From positions 1 through 52,100 of the forward strand of contig JAFOEU010000054.1 in assembly GCA_017387685.1 (NCBI GenBank): a stretch of 52,100 bases of DNA, in the 5' to 3' direction. Below the pieces are notes generated by a model. It was not told the DNA's origin. It ran no database searches and saw only the letters and a program-made list of their open reading frames with translations. Positions 1 through 7,559 of this stretch are shown here, one piece after another. The stretch comes from Clostridia bacterium. Lineage in GTDB: Bacteria; Bacillota; Clostridia; Oscillospirales; CAG-272. The translations under genes and the position numbers were made by a program. Every line of letters starts with the position of its first letter. The first letter of the stretch is position 1.

Positions 1-248
1 AGACTTCTACAACAACGAACGTATCCAGCTTAAAACAAAACTGACACCACTCGAAAAGCGATGTCAGTTCGTTGCTTAATTGTTTGTTATACCATTACCG
101 GGGGGCTTTTTGTACTGTCTGTACAATTTGGGGCAGTTTACAAGCGGACGGGGCTTTTTTAGTGGGCGGGAGTTTTAATTTAATGCGAGGCAGACGGAAT
201 GTCGGTTTTGATGCGCGGTTTATCTCTGGTTGCATAATAAAATTATAT
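1..248. other. intergenic, no gene seen
   Basis: I see no credible gene here. The short open frames lack ribosome binding sites and look random. The left edge may hold the end of an element that starts outside the window. Confidence 0.5.
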
Positions 249-391
249 CTGTAGGGACCGACGTCCCCGGCGGTCCGTGGGCACAAAATTATATATGTGT
301 CTGAAACCAAGAAAATAAATGTTATTTTCTTGATTTTGTGCAAAGCAATAATTTTATTGGCTCGGACCGCCGGGGACGTCGGTCCCTACAG
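249..391. repeat. MITE-like element with 29-bp perfect inverted repeats
   Basis: Positions 249-277 and 363-391 are exact reverse complements (29 bp, GC-rich, starting CTGTAGGGACCG). The AT-rich interior holds two nested inverted repeats: GCACAAAAT at 281-289 with ATTTTGTGC at 333-341, and CAAGAAAATAA at 308-318 with TTATTTTCTTG at 322-332. The whole unit therefore folds as one long interrupted palindrome. No open frame is inside it. It resembles a small non-autonomous palindromic element; I saw no second copy in this window. Confidence 0.7.
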
Positions 392-492
392 ATTTTAGTT
401 TTATTTGTGCATATTGATGTTATTTGGCTAATAAATATAATTTATCAAGGGTGAATGAGCGAACACTACCCGCAATCGGAATGTCAAGGAGG

Positions 493-1392
493 TCACTCAA
501 GCACCGTCTTTATCCGCTCCTGCAGTTCAATTCTTAATTCGGTCACGCGCTTCGTCCAACGGTCGCGGGCGGGCATGAGCTTGGCGTTAATTTGCTCGAT
601 CTGCGGTATTATGCAATCGATCTGAATTTTCCATTCGTCTGTATTTGCGCGAGAGCTTTCGTCTGCAATATCTAATTCAAAATTAATACTTAAACCCACT
701 AAATCTGCATCAAGTCTTGCAAGTTGACGGCAAAGCTCGTCAACTATCGGTTTTGCTTGTCTTAATGAAAGCCTTATACGATAGCTAAGCTCGCTTCTGT
801 ATTTCACATTGGCGTATGCCTTCTGTTGCGAATAGTTGTCAGCCTCGGTGATCAATTTCTGCGCATTTATTGCTGTTTTCAGTGCCTCGTGGCTGAGCTC
901 AAGTGCCTCGTCGAGCTTGGCAACCTTTTCTTCTATCCTTGTGAGTGTATTGAAGGTATCAATGACCTCTTTGCACTCGGGTGTGTCTGTTTTTCTGATC
1001 TCATCAAGGATTTGCGGGAGAAGTCTGCTGTATCGCAGATCGCATCCTCGGACGGCTCGGAGCTCGCGCTCGTAATTCCGTATTTCATTTTCGAGATTTG
1101 TAAGCTTGCTTTGAATTTCAGAGTGCTTTTTCTCAGCTTCGGAAGCCTCTGTTTTCTCTTTTTCGAGTTTTTTATTCTTTTGACCGATTATTGTATAAAA
1201 AATAGAAAAAAACGATGTTTTTTCAAGTCGCTCAACGTCCGCTTGCTCCTTTTGCAGAGCTTCATCAAATTCATTCAGCTCGGTTACAAGATCGTCGTGC
1301 TTCAAATACAGCTCGAACAGGGTATGTTCTATCCTGCTTTTTATTGCCAATTCGTCGCAAAGCTTGCAGAATTTATCGTATAAGGGGTTCAT
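493..1392 (-). CDS. coiled-coil protein of unknown function
   Basis: A 299-residue, highly charged protein with no signal peptide or membrane segment. Residues about 30-115 and 150-200 are rich in Glu, Lys and Leu and should form long coiled coils. Between them is a more hydrophobic patch (SFFSIFYTIIGQK, about residues 60-72) followed by a second helix. I recall similar hydrophobic-patch/coiled-coil proteins in other Firmicutes but no assigned function. The start has a GGGAGG ribosome binding site seven bases upstream, and a good promoter lies at 1422-1450. It appears monocistronic. A cytoplasmic scaffold or signalling adaptor is possible, but that is a guess. Confidence 0.75.
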   Translation of the reverse strand: MNPLYDKFCKLCDELAIKSRIEHTLFELYLKHDDLVTELNEFDEALQKEQADVERLEKTSFFSIFYTIIGQKNKKLEKEKTEASEAEKKHSEIQSKLTNLENEIRNYERELRAVRGCDLRYSRLLPQILDEIRKTDTPECKEVIDTFNTLTRIEEKVAKLDEALELSHEALKTAINAQKLITEADNYSQQKAYANVKYRSELSYRIRLSLRQAKPIVDELCRQLARLDADLVGLSINFELDIADESSRANTDEWKIQIDCIIPQIEQINAKLMPARDRWTKRVTELRIELQERIKTVLE

Positions 1393-1421
1393 TTTGTACC
1401 TCCCGGTAAATCGTTAAGTAT

Positions 1422-1450
1422 ATTATATCATAAATTATGTGATTTGTAAA
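1422..1450 (-). promoter_or_regulatory. sigma-A-type promoter for the coiled-coil gene
   Basis: On the minus strand, -35 TTTACA at 1450-1445 and -10 TATAAT at 1427-1422 are separated by 17 bases. The -10 lies about 30 bases upstream of the start codon at 1392. Confidence 0.7.
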
Positions 1451-1458
1451 TAAGTAAC

Positions 1459-1495
1459 AAAAACGATCCCCACCAAAAGGTGAGGATCGCTTTTA
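1459..1495 (-). terminator. rho-independent terminator of the acyl-CoA ligase unit
   Basis: A stem CGATCC(C)CACC with an AAAA loop and GGTGAGGATCG (one mismatch) is followed on the minus strand by a T-rich run. It lies between the ligase stop codon and the next promoter. Confidence 0.65.
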
Positions 1496-1499
1496 TTTA

Positions 1500-1614
1500 A
1501 CCCGCCTGCGGGGCGCCGCCCGTTTGAAGCACGGAGAGAGTTCCGACCTCTGCGGAGCGCGACGTAAGAAACTTTTTGAAAAAAGTTTCTTAAGGATCTT
1601 CAAAAACTTTAAGC
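1500..1614 (-). repeat. partial copy of the modular hairpin element
   Basis: In minus orientation it starts with a GAAGATCCTTAAG-type module around the nested palindrome AACTTTTTTCAAAAAGTTT, then small GC hairpins and the phrase GTGCTTCAAA followed by another GC-rich hairpin. The order matches the fuller copies near 3633, 18911, 40847 and 47836, but the tail is shorter. Confidence 0.55.
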
Positions 1615-1618
1615 TGTT

Positions 1619-3256
1619 TTAGTTCTTGATCTGTTGGAGCACGAGGCTTTCGCCGGCGTACTGCTTACGAAGCACGGGCTTTTCGATCTTACCGGTGGGA
1701 TTACGAGGTACTTTTGCAAACACTACCTTGCGCGGACGTTTGTAGCGGGGCAGCTCAAGGCAGAAGCTTGCAACTTCTTCTTCGGTCATTTCCTCGCCGT
1801 CCTTAAGCTCGATGACGGCAAGTGTGATCTCGCCGAGTCGCTTTTCGGGGATGCCGATAACGGCAACGTCCTTGATCTTTATGTTCGAGCGGAGGAAGTC
1901 CTCGATCTGTACGGGGTAGATGTTCTCGCCGCCCGAGATGATGACGTCCTTTTTTCTGTCAACGAGCCAGATGAAGCCGTCCTCGTCCTCGCGTGCCATA
2001 TCGCCCGTGTAGAGCCAACCGTCCTCGCCGAGGATCTCGTCGGTCGCTTTGGGGTCCTTGTAGTAGCACTTCATAACGCCGGGGCCCTTGACCGCAAGCT
2101 CGCCGACCTCGCCCGCAAGCACGGTGCGGCGGCGTTCGTCTACGATCCTGGTCTCCCAGCCGTAGCCCGCCTTGCCGATCGCGCCGACCTTGTGAATGTT
2201 GTCCACGCCAAGGTGCACGCAGCCGGGGCCGATCGACTCGGAAAGTCCGTAGTTAGTGTCGTATTTATGGTTCGGGAAGATGTCCTTCCAACGCTTGATA
2301 AGGCTCGGTGGTACGGGCTGTGCTCCGATGTGCATCAGCCGCCACTGATCGAGGGAGTATTCGTCAAGATTGATCTCACCGCGGTCGATCGAGTCGAGAA
2401 TGTCCTGCGCCCACGGAACGAGCAGCCACACGATCGTGCAATGCTCGTCCGATGCGGCTTTGATGATCTGCTTGGGTGCAGCACCCTTTAGAAGGACTGC
2501 CTTTGAGCCCGCAAGGAAGGAGCCGAACCAGTGCATCTTTGCGCCGGTGTGGTAGAGGGGCGGGATGCATAGGAAGCAGTCTTCGCGTGTCTGCGAGTGG
2601 TGCGCCTGCTCGACCTCGCAAGCGTGCATGAGTGCCTTGTGATCGTGAAGGATAGCCTTGGGGAAGCCCGTTGTGCCGCTTGAGAAGTAGATGGCGGCGT
2701 AATCGCGGTCGCAAAGCGGAACTGCGGGAGGCTTCGACGAGCAGAAGGTCACGAGTCTGTCGTAGCTCTCGGCAAAAGAGGGACAGTCGCGTCCGACGTA
2801 GTTCCACATCTTGATCTGCGGCAGAGAGGAGCAGATCTCCTCAACTCGTCCCGTAAATTCGGGACCGAAAACGAGAAATTCAGCGTCAGATTTTTCAAGG
2901 CAGTATTTGATCTCGTCCGCGGTGTAGCGGAAATTAAGAGGAACGGCAACACCGCCCGCCTTGAGGATGCCGAAGTAGACGGGGAGCCATTCGAGGCAGT
3001 TCATAAGAAGTATGGCAACCTTCTGACCCTTGGTGATTCCGCGAGTCATCAGGAGGTTGGCGAAACGGTTTGCGCGCTGATCGAAGTCGCTCCAGGTCAT
3101 CTCACGGCGGTAGCTTTCGCCGCCGGTGGACTGCATCAGCGAATATTCCTTCCAAGTGAGCTTTTCTGTGGGTTCAAGAGCCGCGTTGATCTCAACGAGC
3201 GCGACGTCATTGGGGTAAAAAGCCGCGTTGCGGACTAAAATTTCTGTAATAGGCAT
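1619..3256 (-). CDS. acyl-CoA synthetase / acyl-CoA ligase (AMP-forming)
   Basis: This 545-residue ANL-superfamily enzyme should activate a carboxylic acid with ATP to an acyl-adenylate and pass it to CoA. Visible signatures are the AMP-binding loop SGTTGFPK at residues 193-200, the mid-domain YGLSES segment, a WLYTGD/GFIWLVDRKKD hinge region at about 410-435, GGENIYP, and the C-terminal NPTGKIEK motif with the catalytic lysine near 525. The open frame extends 43 codons further upstream, but only the ATG at 3256 has a good ribosome binding site (AAGGAG), and the upstream stretch overlaps the T-box terminator. The gene follows a T-box leader, unusual for this family, whose specifier reads as Leu (UUA) or Ile (AUU). 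That suggests a link to branched-chain amino acid catabolism, for example activation of a branched short-chain acid. The substrate cannot be read from sequence. Confidence 0.9.
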   Translation of the reverse strand: MPITEILVRNAAFYPNDVALVEINAALEPTEKLTWKEYSLMQSTGGESYRREMTWSDFDQRANRFANLLMTRGITKGQKVAILLMNCLEWLPVYFGILKAGGVAVPLNFRYTADEIKYCLEKSDAEFLVFGPEFTGRVEEICSSLPQIKMWNYVGRDCPSFAESYDRLVTFCSSKPPAVPLCDRDYAAIYFSSGTTGFPKAILHDHKALMHACEVEQAHHSQTREDCFLCIPPLYHTGAKMHWFGSFLAGSKAVLLKGAAPKQIIKAASDEHCTIVWLLVPWAQDILDSIDRGEINLDEYSLDQWRLMHIGAQPVPPSLIKRWKDIFPNHKYDTNYGLSESIGPGCVHLGVDNIHKVGAIGKAGYGWETRIVDERRRTVLAGEVGELAVKGPGVMKCYYKDPKATDEILGEDGWLYTGDMAREDEDGFIWLVDRKKDVIISGGENIYPVQIEDFLRSNIKIKDVAVIGIPEKRLGEITLAVIELKDGEEMTEEEVASFCLELPRYKRPRKVVFAKVPRNPTGKIEKPVLRKQYAGESLVLQQIKN

Positions 3257-3284
3257 GGTAATTCTCCTTGATTTTCGGAAGCAA

Positions 3285-3562
3285 AAGAAAAACGCCTCTG
3301 CAACCGTGATGGATGCAAAGACGACTGATATAGCCGTGTTACCACTTTGCTTTACTCGCTCCTTGCGAAGTCGAGCCTTACGCACATCTAATCAATGTGT
3401 CGCCCGATGACGGGGGCAAACCGATGCACCTTTGGAAATAATCGTTCTGTGCACAGCTCCCGAAAGGTAATTCGGAATCCACCACCCTCTGTCTTGCACC
3501 CTCCGACAGCTCTCTGCACGGTGAACCGTGAATTCTTACTGAACTTTCGTTCATAGCTTTAT
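3285..3562 (-). promoter_or_regulatory. T-box leader (tRNA-sensing riboswitch)
   Basis: Read on the minus strand. Stem I has a base helix CGAAAG (3549-3544) with CUUUCG (3466-3461) and an upper helix GAAUUCAC with GUGGAUUC. Between them the 5' side carries AGUA and the 3' side CGAAUUAC, the expected loop-E/specifier arrangement. GAA just before the codon favours UUA (Leu, 3470-3468); the frame shifted by one base gives AUU (Ile) followed by A. An AGAGAG segment typical of stem I is present. The T-box sequence is AAAGTGGTAACACGG at 3348-3334. A GU-containing terminator hairpin (about 3323-3293) ends in TTTTT. The acyl-CoA ligase follows directly. Confidence 0.85.
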
Positions 3563-3568
3563 GCGGAT

Positions 3569-3597
3569 ATTTTACTACAAAATAAAGCATTTGTCAA
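3569..3597 (-). promoter_or_regulatory. promoter of the T-box leader
   Basis: On the minus strand, TTGACA at 3597-3592 and TAAAAT at 3574-3569 are separated by 17 bases. This places the transcription start near 3562, just before stem I of the leader. Confidence 0.8.
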
Positions 3598-3632
3598 GAG
3601 CTTTTTGAATATTTGTTCAAAAAAGCGAGCAG

Positions 3633-3812
3633 GTTTTTGAAGATTCTTAAGGAACTTTTTTCAAAAAGTTCCTTAAGCAGAGCACGAGGCAGAGCCTCGT
3701 ACTAATGCGCGAGCTTCAGCTCGCGCCACCGCGCTTCAAAAATACGAAGCTCTGCTTCGGATTTTTGGACGGAGTCAATACTTTCGCAAGGGCGAAAGTG
3801 TTGCGCTCCGTC
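3633..3812 (+). repeat. modular covarying hairpin element, copy 1
   Basis: Order: GAAGATTCTTAAG with the nested palindrome around CTTTTTTCAAAAAG; hairpin ACGAGGC/GCCTCGT; hairpin GCGAGCT/AGCTCGC; the phrase CCGCGCTTCAAAAA with hairpin GAAGC/GCTTC and ATTTTTGGAC; and a long terminal hairpin GACGGAG/CTCCGTC enclosing AATACTTTCGC/GCGAAAGTGTT. The other copies keep the same order and pairing with different stem bases. Confidence 0.8.
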
Positions 3813-3834
3813 GCCCTGCGCCCGAAGGGCGCAC

Positions 3835-3920
3835 GATGTTGCACTTCGTGCAAATGATGTTGCCTTCGGCAAATGATGTTGTGCTTCGCACAAACGATGT
3901 TGCACCCTGCGGGCGCAAAT
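3835..3920 (+). repeat. array of the constant word GATGTT with variable mini-hairpins
   Basis: Four tandem units each begin (A)ATGATGTT or CGATGTT and continue with a small hairpin of different stem: GCAC-ttc-GTGC, GCC-ttc-GGC, GTGC-ttc-GCAC, and a longer GC-rich one. The word and the TTC loop stay constant while the stem changes with pairing retained. Confidence 0.75.
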
Positions 3921-4056
3921 TAAGGTTAAAATCCGCCGCGGCGGATTTTTTCCATCTTAATTATATTTCGCCTTTGGTTTTCTTTGGGCACAAATTTCTT
4001 CGCAAGGGCGCTGACTGCCCTCCCCAACCCCTCCCGCGCGCGGGAGGGGGGCAAGA
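3921..4056 (+). repeat. AAGGT-hairpin module plus GC-rich palindrome module
   Basis: AAGGTTAAAATCCGCC pairs with GGCGGATTTT, then comes an ATTATATTTCGCC(TTTGG) segment and GGGCACAAA..CTTCGC. The end is GCGCTGACTGCCCTCC and the palindrome CCCCTCCCGCGCGCGGGAGGGG. The same series recurs at 4671-4797, 19104-19236 and 19369-19500. Confidence 0.75.
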
Positions 4057-4071
4057 TTTCAACTGTATATG

Positions 4072-4578
4072 TTATTTTAATTCGCCTCGGATTTGTTTTC
4101 CGGATTTGATTTTTCTCTTTCTCGCAAGTGTTGAGCCGAGGATGGATACGCCGGAGTAGAGAAGCATACATAAAATCGCGCTGACTATGACACCGGTGAA
4201 GACAGGTTTATATTCTTTATTTTCGCCAAACAGCGTTGCAAGATGAAAACCGTATGCTCCAACAAGATAATTGCAACCCGTTATTATCCACACAATACCA
4301 TAAATCGCGGATGACAGGGCTGCACGGACAGCAGATTCTTTAATTTCGGTTTTTTCGGCATCTTCATTGCGGCTGTAGTAAATCAGCAAAAACAGCAAGG
4401 CACCGAGCAAACCAAATACAGTCATTATTATATCTTCAAGATGCTCTTTGGTTGCCATATCGTGGTAAATACCACGAAAAATATAAAGTGGAATGAAAGA
4501 TACCAAAAATCCGATCCACGATGCGCCCCACATAATAACCGCACCGACAAATGAAGATTTGACAGTTTCTTTTTTCAT
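4072..4578 (-). CDS. four-helix membrane protein, unknown function
   Basis: A 168-residue integral membrane protein. Hydrophobic segments lie at about residues 10-35, 50-68, 88-112 and 125-148, separated by charged loops (a KEHLEDI stretch and RNEDAEKTEIKE). The C-terminus is basic (RKRKIKSGK). The start has an AAGGAGG site eight bases upstream, so it is very probably a real gene. I recognise no family. It stands alone between repeat elements, with no clear partner. Confidence 0.75.
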   Translation of the reverse strand: MKKETVKSSFVGAVIMWGASWIGFLVSFIPLYIFRGIYHDMATKEHLEDIIMTVFGLLGALLFLLIYYSRNEDAEKTEIKESAVRAALSSAIYGIVWIITGCNYLVGAYGFHLATLFGENKEYKPVFTGVIVSAILCMLLYSGVSILGSTLARKRKIKSGKQIRGELK

Positions 4579-4670
4579 TACGATGTCCTCCTTAGGAAGT
4601 AGTCTTTATAATATAAACGCAAAAAAACAAAAAATTTTTCTCAAAATACGTTTGTTTACAATAATTTTTT

Positions 4671-4797
4671 GGTAAAAATCCGCCTTACGTATTGTTTCAT
4701 TTAATTATATTTCGCCTTGGGGGGGTGAGTGCGGAAGATTTCGCGCGGGCGCTGACTGCCCTCCCCAACCCCTCCCGCGCGCGGGAGGGGAGTAAGA
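4671..4797 (+). repeat. degenerate AAGGT-hairpin plus GC palindrome module
   Basis: GGTAAAAATCCGCC is followed by a decayed second arm, then AATTATATTTCGCC, GGGCGCTGACTGCCCTCC and CCCCTCCCGCGCGCGGGAGGGG. This is the same module series as at 3921-4056, but the first hairpin has lost its pairing arm. Confidence 0.7.
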
Positions 4798-4887
4798 TAG
4801 CGCAAGTTAGATCGTTCAGCTTTCTGAACATTGATTGAGGCACACGGTCTATAGCGCGGCGCAAAGTATTCGTATGGGCGGCAATAG

Positions 4888-6444
4888 TTATTTGACAAGG
4901 GTTTCAAAAGACAAACCGTATTTCGCGGCGATCCCCGCGGCATAGCTTTTTCCCTCGGGTTTACCGCGCGTGATCTTGTAGGTGCGGCGTTTCCCCTCCT
5001 CAATGCCGGCGTTCAGAAAGTCAAATCCGTCGCATTCGCCGTCTGACTTTGCCTCGTCGATGCGGCGGCCAAGCTGGTGAAAATGTGTGCCGAAGATGGC
5101 GTGTGCGCCGTAGCTTCTGATCGCGCGAAGTATCTCAAAGGCAAGTCCGCAGCCCTCCTCCGAGTCTGTCGAGGAAAAGGTTTCGTCAAAGAGGCAGAGG
5201 CTGTGCGTGTTGATCGTGGCGAAGATCTCTTTGATTCGGGCACATTCTTCCTCAAGCCGACCCATATTTTCCTTGGTTGAATATTTGGGAAAATGAACGT
5301 AGATGCGGTCGACGGGACTTATATCAATACTTTTCGCGGGAATGAGCATTCCGAGCTGTGCGAGTATCTGCGCCATACCGACCGAAACGAGAAATACCGT
5401 CTTGCCGCCGTTGTTGGGGCCGGTGAGAATGTAGATCTGACCTTTTTCGTCAAATTCGATGTCGTTTGAAACGATCGAATTGATAGTTCCCGCCTCGCTC
5501 ATTCTGATGGCAAGCGCGGGATTGTAGAGCTGTTTTGCGCGGAAAATGCGTTCTGCCTTGGCGTGGTATTTGGGGATGCACAGCGGAACGCCTGATTCGA
5601 CCAGCTTTTTGTGAATTTTGGTGACAACGAGAATAAATTGAAGATCGGGGAGGAGATCAAGCAGAAACGCGAGATTCTCGGCGATGTATTTCGTGAATTC
5701 GCGCGGCCAGTTCTTCACGGCACGGACAAATATTTTATCGACCGAGCGGAGAATTGAATCCTGCAGAAGCTCAAACTCGTCGTGCTTGAGAGATTTGTCT
5801 ACCGCAATGATCGGTTCAATGGCTTGCAAACCGTTCGGAGCAAAATCCATTCGCAAAATTTTGTCAACAAGCTTGCCCGATTCGATATATTGATCGTTGA
5901 CGGAAATAATGCCCATCTCGACGGGCGAGAGCTTGGCGTCAAAATTGAAGCCGACAGAAATGCTCTTGATGTGCGTGATCTTTTCGATGAGCTTGCGCGT
6001 GCCTTGTTTCAGATCGTGATATTCGCGGCTCGTTGCAATGCCGTGAATGCGATCGAAAAGCTGTGAAAACTCCTCGGATGCGAAATGCTCTGCTTTGGGC
6101 AGCGAGGTGTAATAGCTTTCGGCTTCGTCGATGATCTCAAAATAGAGTTCGAGCTGCTTTGCGCTGAAGATCGAGCGTTCCCTATCGCCGATTTCGGTTT
6201 CACTTCGGAGCACGTCCGAGATTGCCGAAAGCTTTTGACTGATGCTGACGAGCAGCTCGTAGAGTCCACGCACGTTCAGCGCGTCGCCAAAAACGATGCT
6301 CCGCCTTTTCAGTACGTCTATATCATCGCTGAAATAATCGGCAATGTTGATCTTGGAATTATAAAGCAGATCATCCGCTCCGAGGCTTCTGAGGACTTCG
6401 ACGTCGCAGATCGGTAAATATTTTTTCTCAAAGAAAGTATTCAT
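4888..6444 (-). CDS. MutS-family ATPase lacking mismatch-recognition domains
   Basis: A 518-residue protein with the MutS lever/clamp helices (about residues 60-330) and the C-terminal ABC-type ATPase. Walker A is GPNNGGKT at 342-349, Walker B LCLFDET at 416-422, followed by FSSTDSEEG and the switch segment FGTHFHQLG. The N-terminal mismatch-binding and connector domains of classical MutS are absent, so it is not the canonical repair MutS and is probably a DNA-structure-binding or recombination-linked MutS-like protein. The ATG at 6444 overlaps the stop codon of the membrane-protein gene upstream (TGATG), implying translational coupling. The longer frame reaching 6576 would run into that gene and has no matching start signal. 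Confidence 0.88.
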   Translation of the reverse strand: MNTFFEKKYLPICDVEVLRSLGADDLLYNSKINIADYFSDDIDVLKRRSIVFGDALNVRGLYELLVSISQKLSAISDVLRSETEIGDRERSIFSAKQLELYFEIIDEAESYYTSLPKAEHFASEEFSQLFDRIHGIATSREYHDLKQGTRKLIEKITHIKSISVGFNFDAKLSPVEMGIISVNDQYIESGKLVDKILRMDFAPNGLQAIEPIIAVDKSLKHDEFELLQDSILRSVDKIFVRAVKNWPREFTKYIAENLAFLLDLLPDLQFILVVTKIHKKLVESGVPLCIPKYHAKAERIFRAKQLYNPALAIRMSEAGTINSIVSNDIEFDEKGQIYILTGPNNGGKTVFLVSVGMAQILAQLGMLIPAKSIDISPVDRIYVHFPKYSTKENMGRLEEECARIKEIFATINTHSLCLFDETFSSTDSEEGCGLAFEILRAIRSYGAHAIFGTHFHQLGRRIDEAKSDGECDGFDFLNAGIEEGKRRTYKITRGKPEGKSYAAGIAAKYGLSFETLVK

Positions 6445-6809
6445 CAGAAAAACCTCGCTTTCAAGTAGATTGCCGCGACAAGTGCCGCCAAGTGGATGAA
6501 AATGGGCCAAAAGAGGGAATAGTACCGCCGCCAGACGCGGCAGTATTGGCGGAAGAGCAGAAACAGAAGCATCCATACCAGTCCGGCAATTTGCAGAAAG
6601 ATTTCAAGGGAGGCAAGCACCGCGAGAGTCTGCAGAACCAGTATCATTAATCCCCAACTGAAAAGAATGACGCGCGGGATAGTAATATGCTCGATGTTTT
6701 GATCTGCTACGACCAAGTTCCATTTATCGGTGTATTTTTTAAATATTTTGCCATGTTCCTGATTGAGAGATTTTTTTAATAGGTGTAGGTTCAGCTCAAT
6801 TTTAGCCAT
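6444..6809 (-). CDS. small membrane protein coupled to the MutS-like ATPase
   Basis: A 121-residue protein with a basic amphipathic N-terminus (residues 1-45) and two to three membrane segments (about 47-70, 72-88 and 98-118). The start has a GGGAGG site. Its stop codon shares a base with the start of the MutS-like gene, so the two are co-translated. I recognise no family. The coupling suggests it anchors or partners the ATPase at the membrane, which is inference. Confidence 0.75.
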   Translation of the reverse strand: MAKIELNLHLLKKSLNQEHGKIFKKYTDKWNLVVADQNIEHITIPRVILFSWGLMILVLQTLAVLASLEIFLQIAGLVWMLLFLLFRQYCRVWRRYYSLFWPIFIHLAALVAAIYLKARFF

Positions 6810-7057
6810 ATTAACCTCCCGAGATTACAGATTTCCCATTTTTCTTTCAGCGCATATTATCCAATTTATTATATCATATTTTAGGCAAAAAACGAAATCT
6901 GGGATAATTGATATACTTTTTGGGATAATTAGTTTGTTTTCTTTTTGTTTTCTATTCCTCAATAATAAAAAGTGCGCCTCATTGTACCAAAAACACGGTG
7001 GTCGTTCTTACAAAGCAGGGGTGAAGGGGCAAAGCCCTTACACCCCCGTGAAATGTA

Positions 7058-7543
7058 TTAAGAAACCAACTGCGCTAATCCAAATCCGATAAGGAAGCAG
7101 ATCGCATATGCGCCGAGCTGGCACAGCCAGAATATATAGCGTTTGGAGCGTTCCCAAAATAGATCAAGCAGAATAGAGATACTCATAATGCTGATGAGGA
7201 TTATCGGCAAACTGATAGCCATCCATGCGCCTGACAGATCCTGCGCAACCAAAGCCGTAAGAATCCAGATGAAATAGATTGGGAATAGTGAAAGATGCGT
7301 GAAGATAAGTCTTCTCTTCATATTAAGAGTACCCGCTCGCTCGCATTTGATCAGTTTGATCCGTCCGTAACGGTTGGCTGTCATAGCTGAACTGTAAGAT
7401 ATGAAGAATACGATGATTGTGGCAGCAGTAGAAAAATTGCACAGCGAGATATAAAACATGAAAAGTATGCCGTAAAAAACGAATACGGTCAGATTCTTTT
7501 TCATATATGCTTTGATTTTTTCAATAACAACTTCCTTATTCAT
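7058..7543 (-). CDS. integral membrane protein, unknown function
   Basis: A 161-residue protein with a short cytoplasmic basic N-terminus and about four hydrophobic segments (residues 17-36, 38-56, 85-108 and 112-160, the last probably two helices). It lies 16 bases downstream of the stop codon of the giant sigma-factor gene on the same strand. It is probably co-transcribed with it and may be its membrane target or partner. No recognisable motif. Confidence 0.7.
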   Translation of the reverse strand: MNKEVVIEKIKAYMKKNLTVFVFYGILFMFYISLCNFSTAATIIVFFISYSSAMTANRYGRIKLIKCERAGTLNMKRRLIFTHLSLFPIYFIWILTALVAQDLSGAWMAISLPIILISIMSISILLDLFWERSKRYIFWLCQLGAYAICFLIGFGLAQLVS

Positions 7544-7559
7544 ATCTATAAACTCTTTT

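Noticed and set aside
1634-2491. A 285-codon plus-strand frame across the acyl-CoA ligase
   Set aside because: Antisense to a gene with all ANL motifs.
3378-3590. A 70-codon minus-strand frame upstream of the ligase
   Set aside because: It lies entirely within the structured T-box leader and overlaps the promoter.
3835-3920. Possible CRISPR-like array
   Set aside because: Units are about 20 bases with a 6-10 base constant word and palindromic variable parts. CRISPR repeats and spacers are longer and spacers are not hairpins; no cas genes are present.
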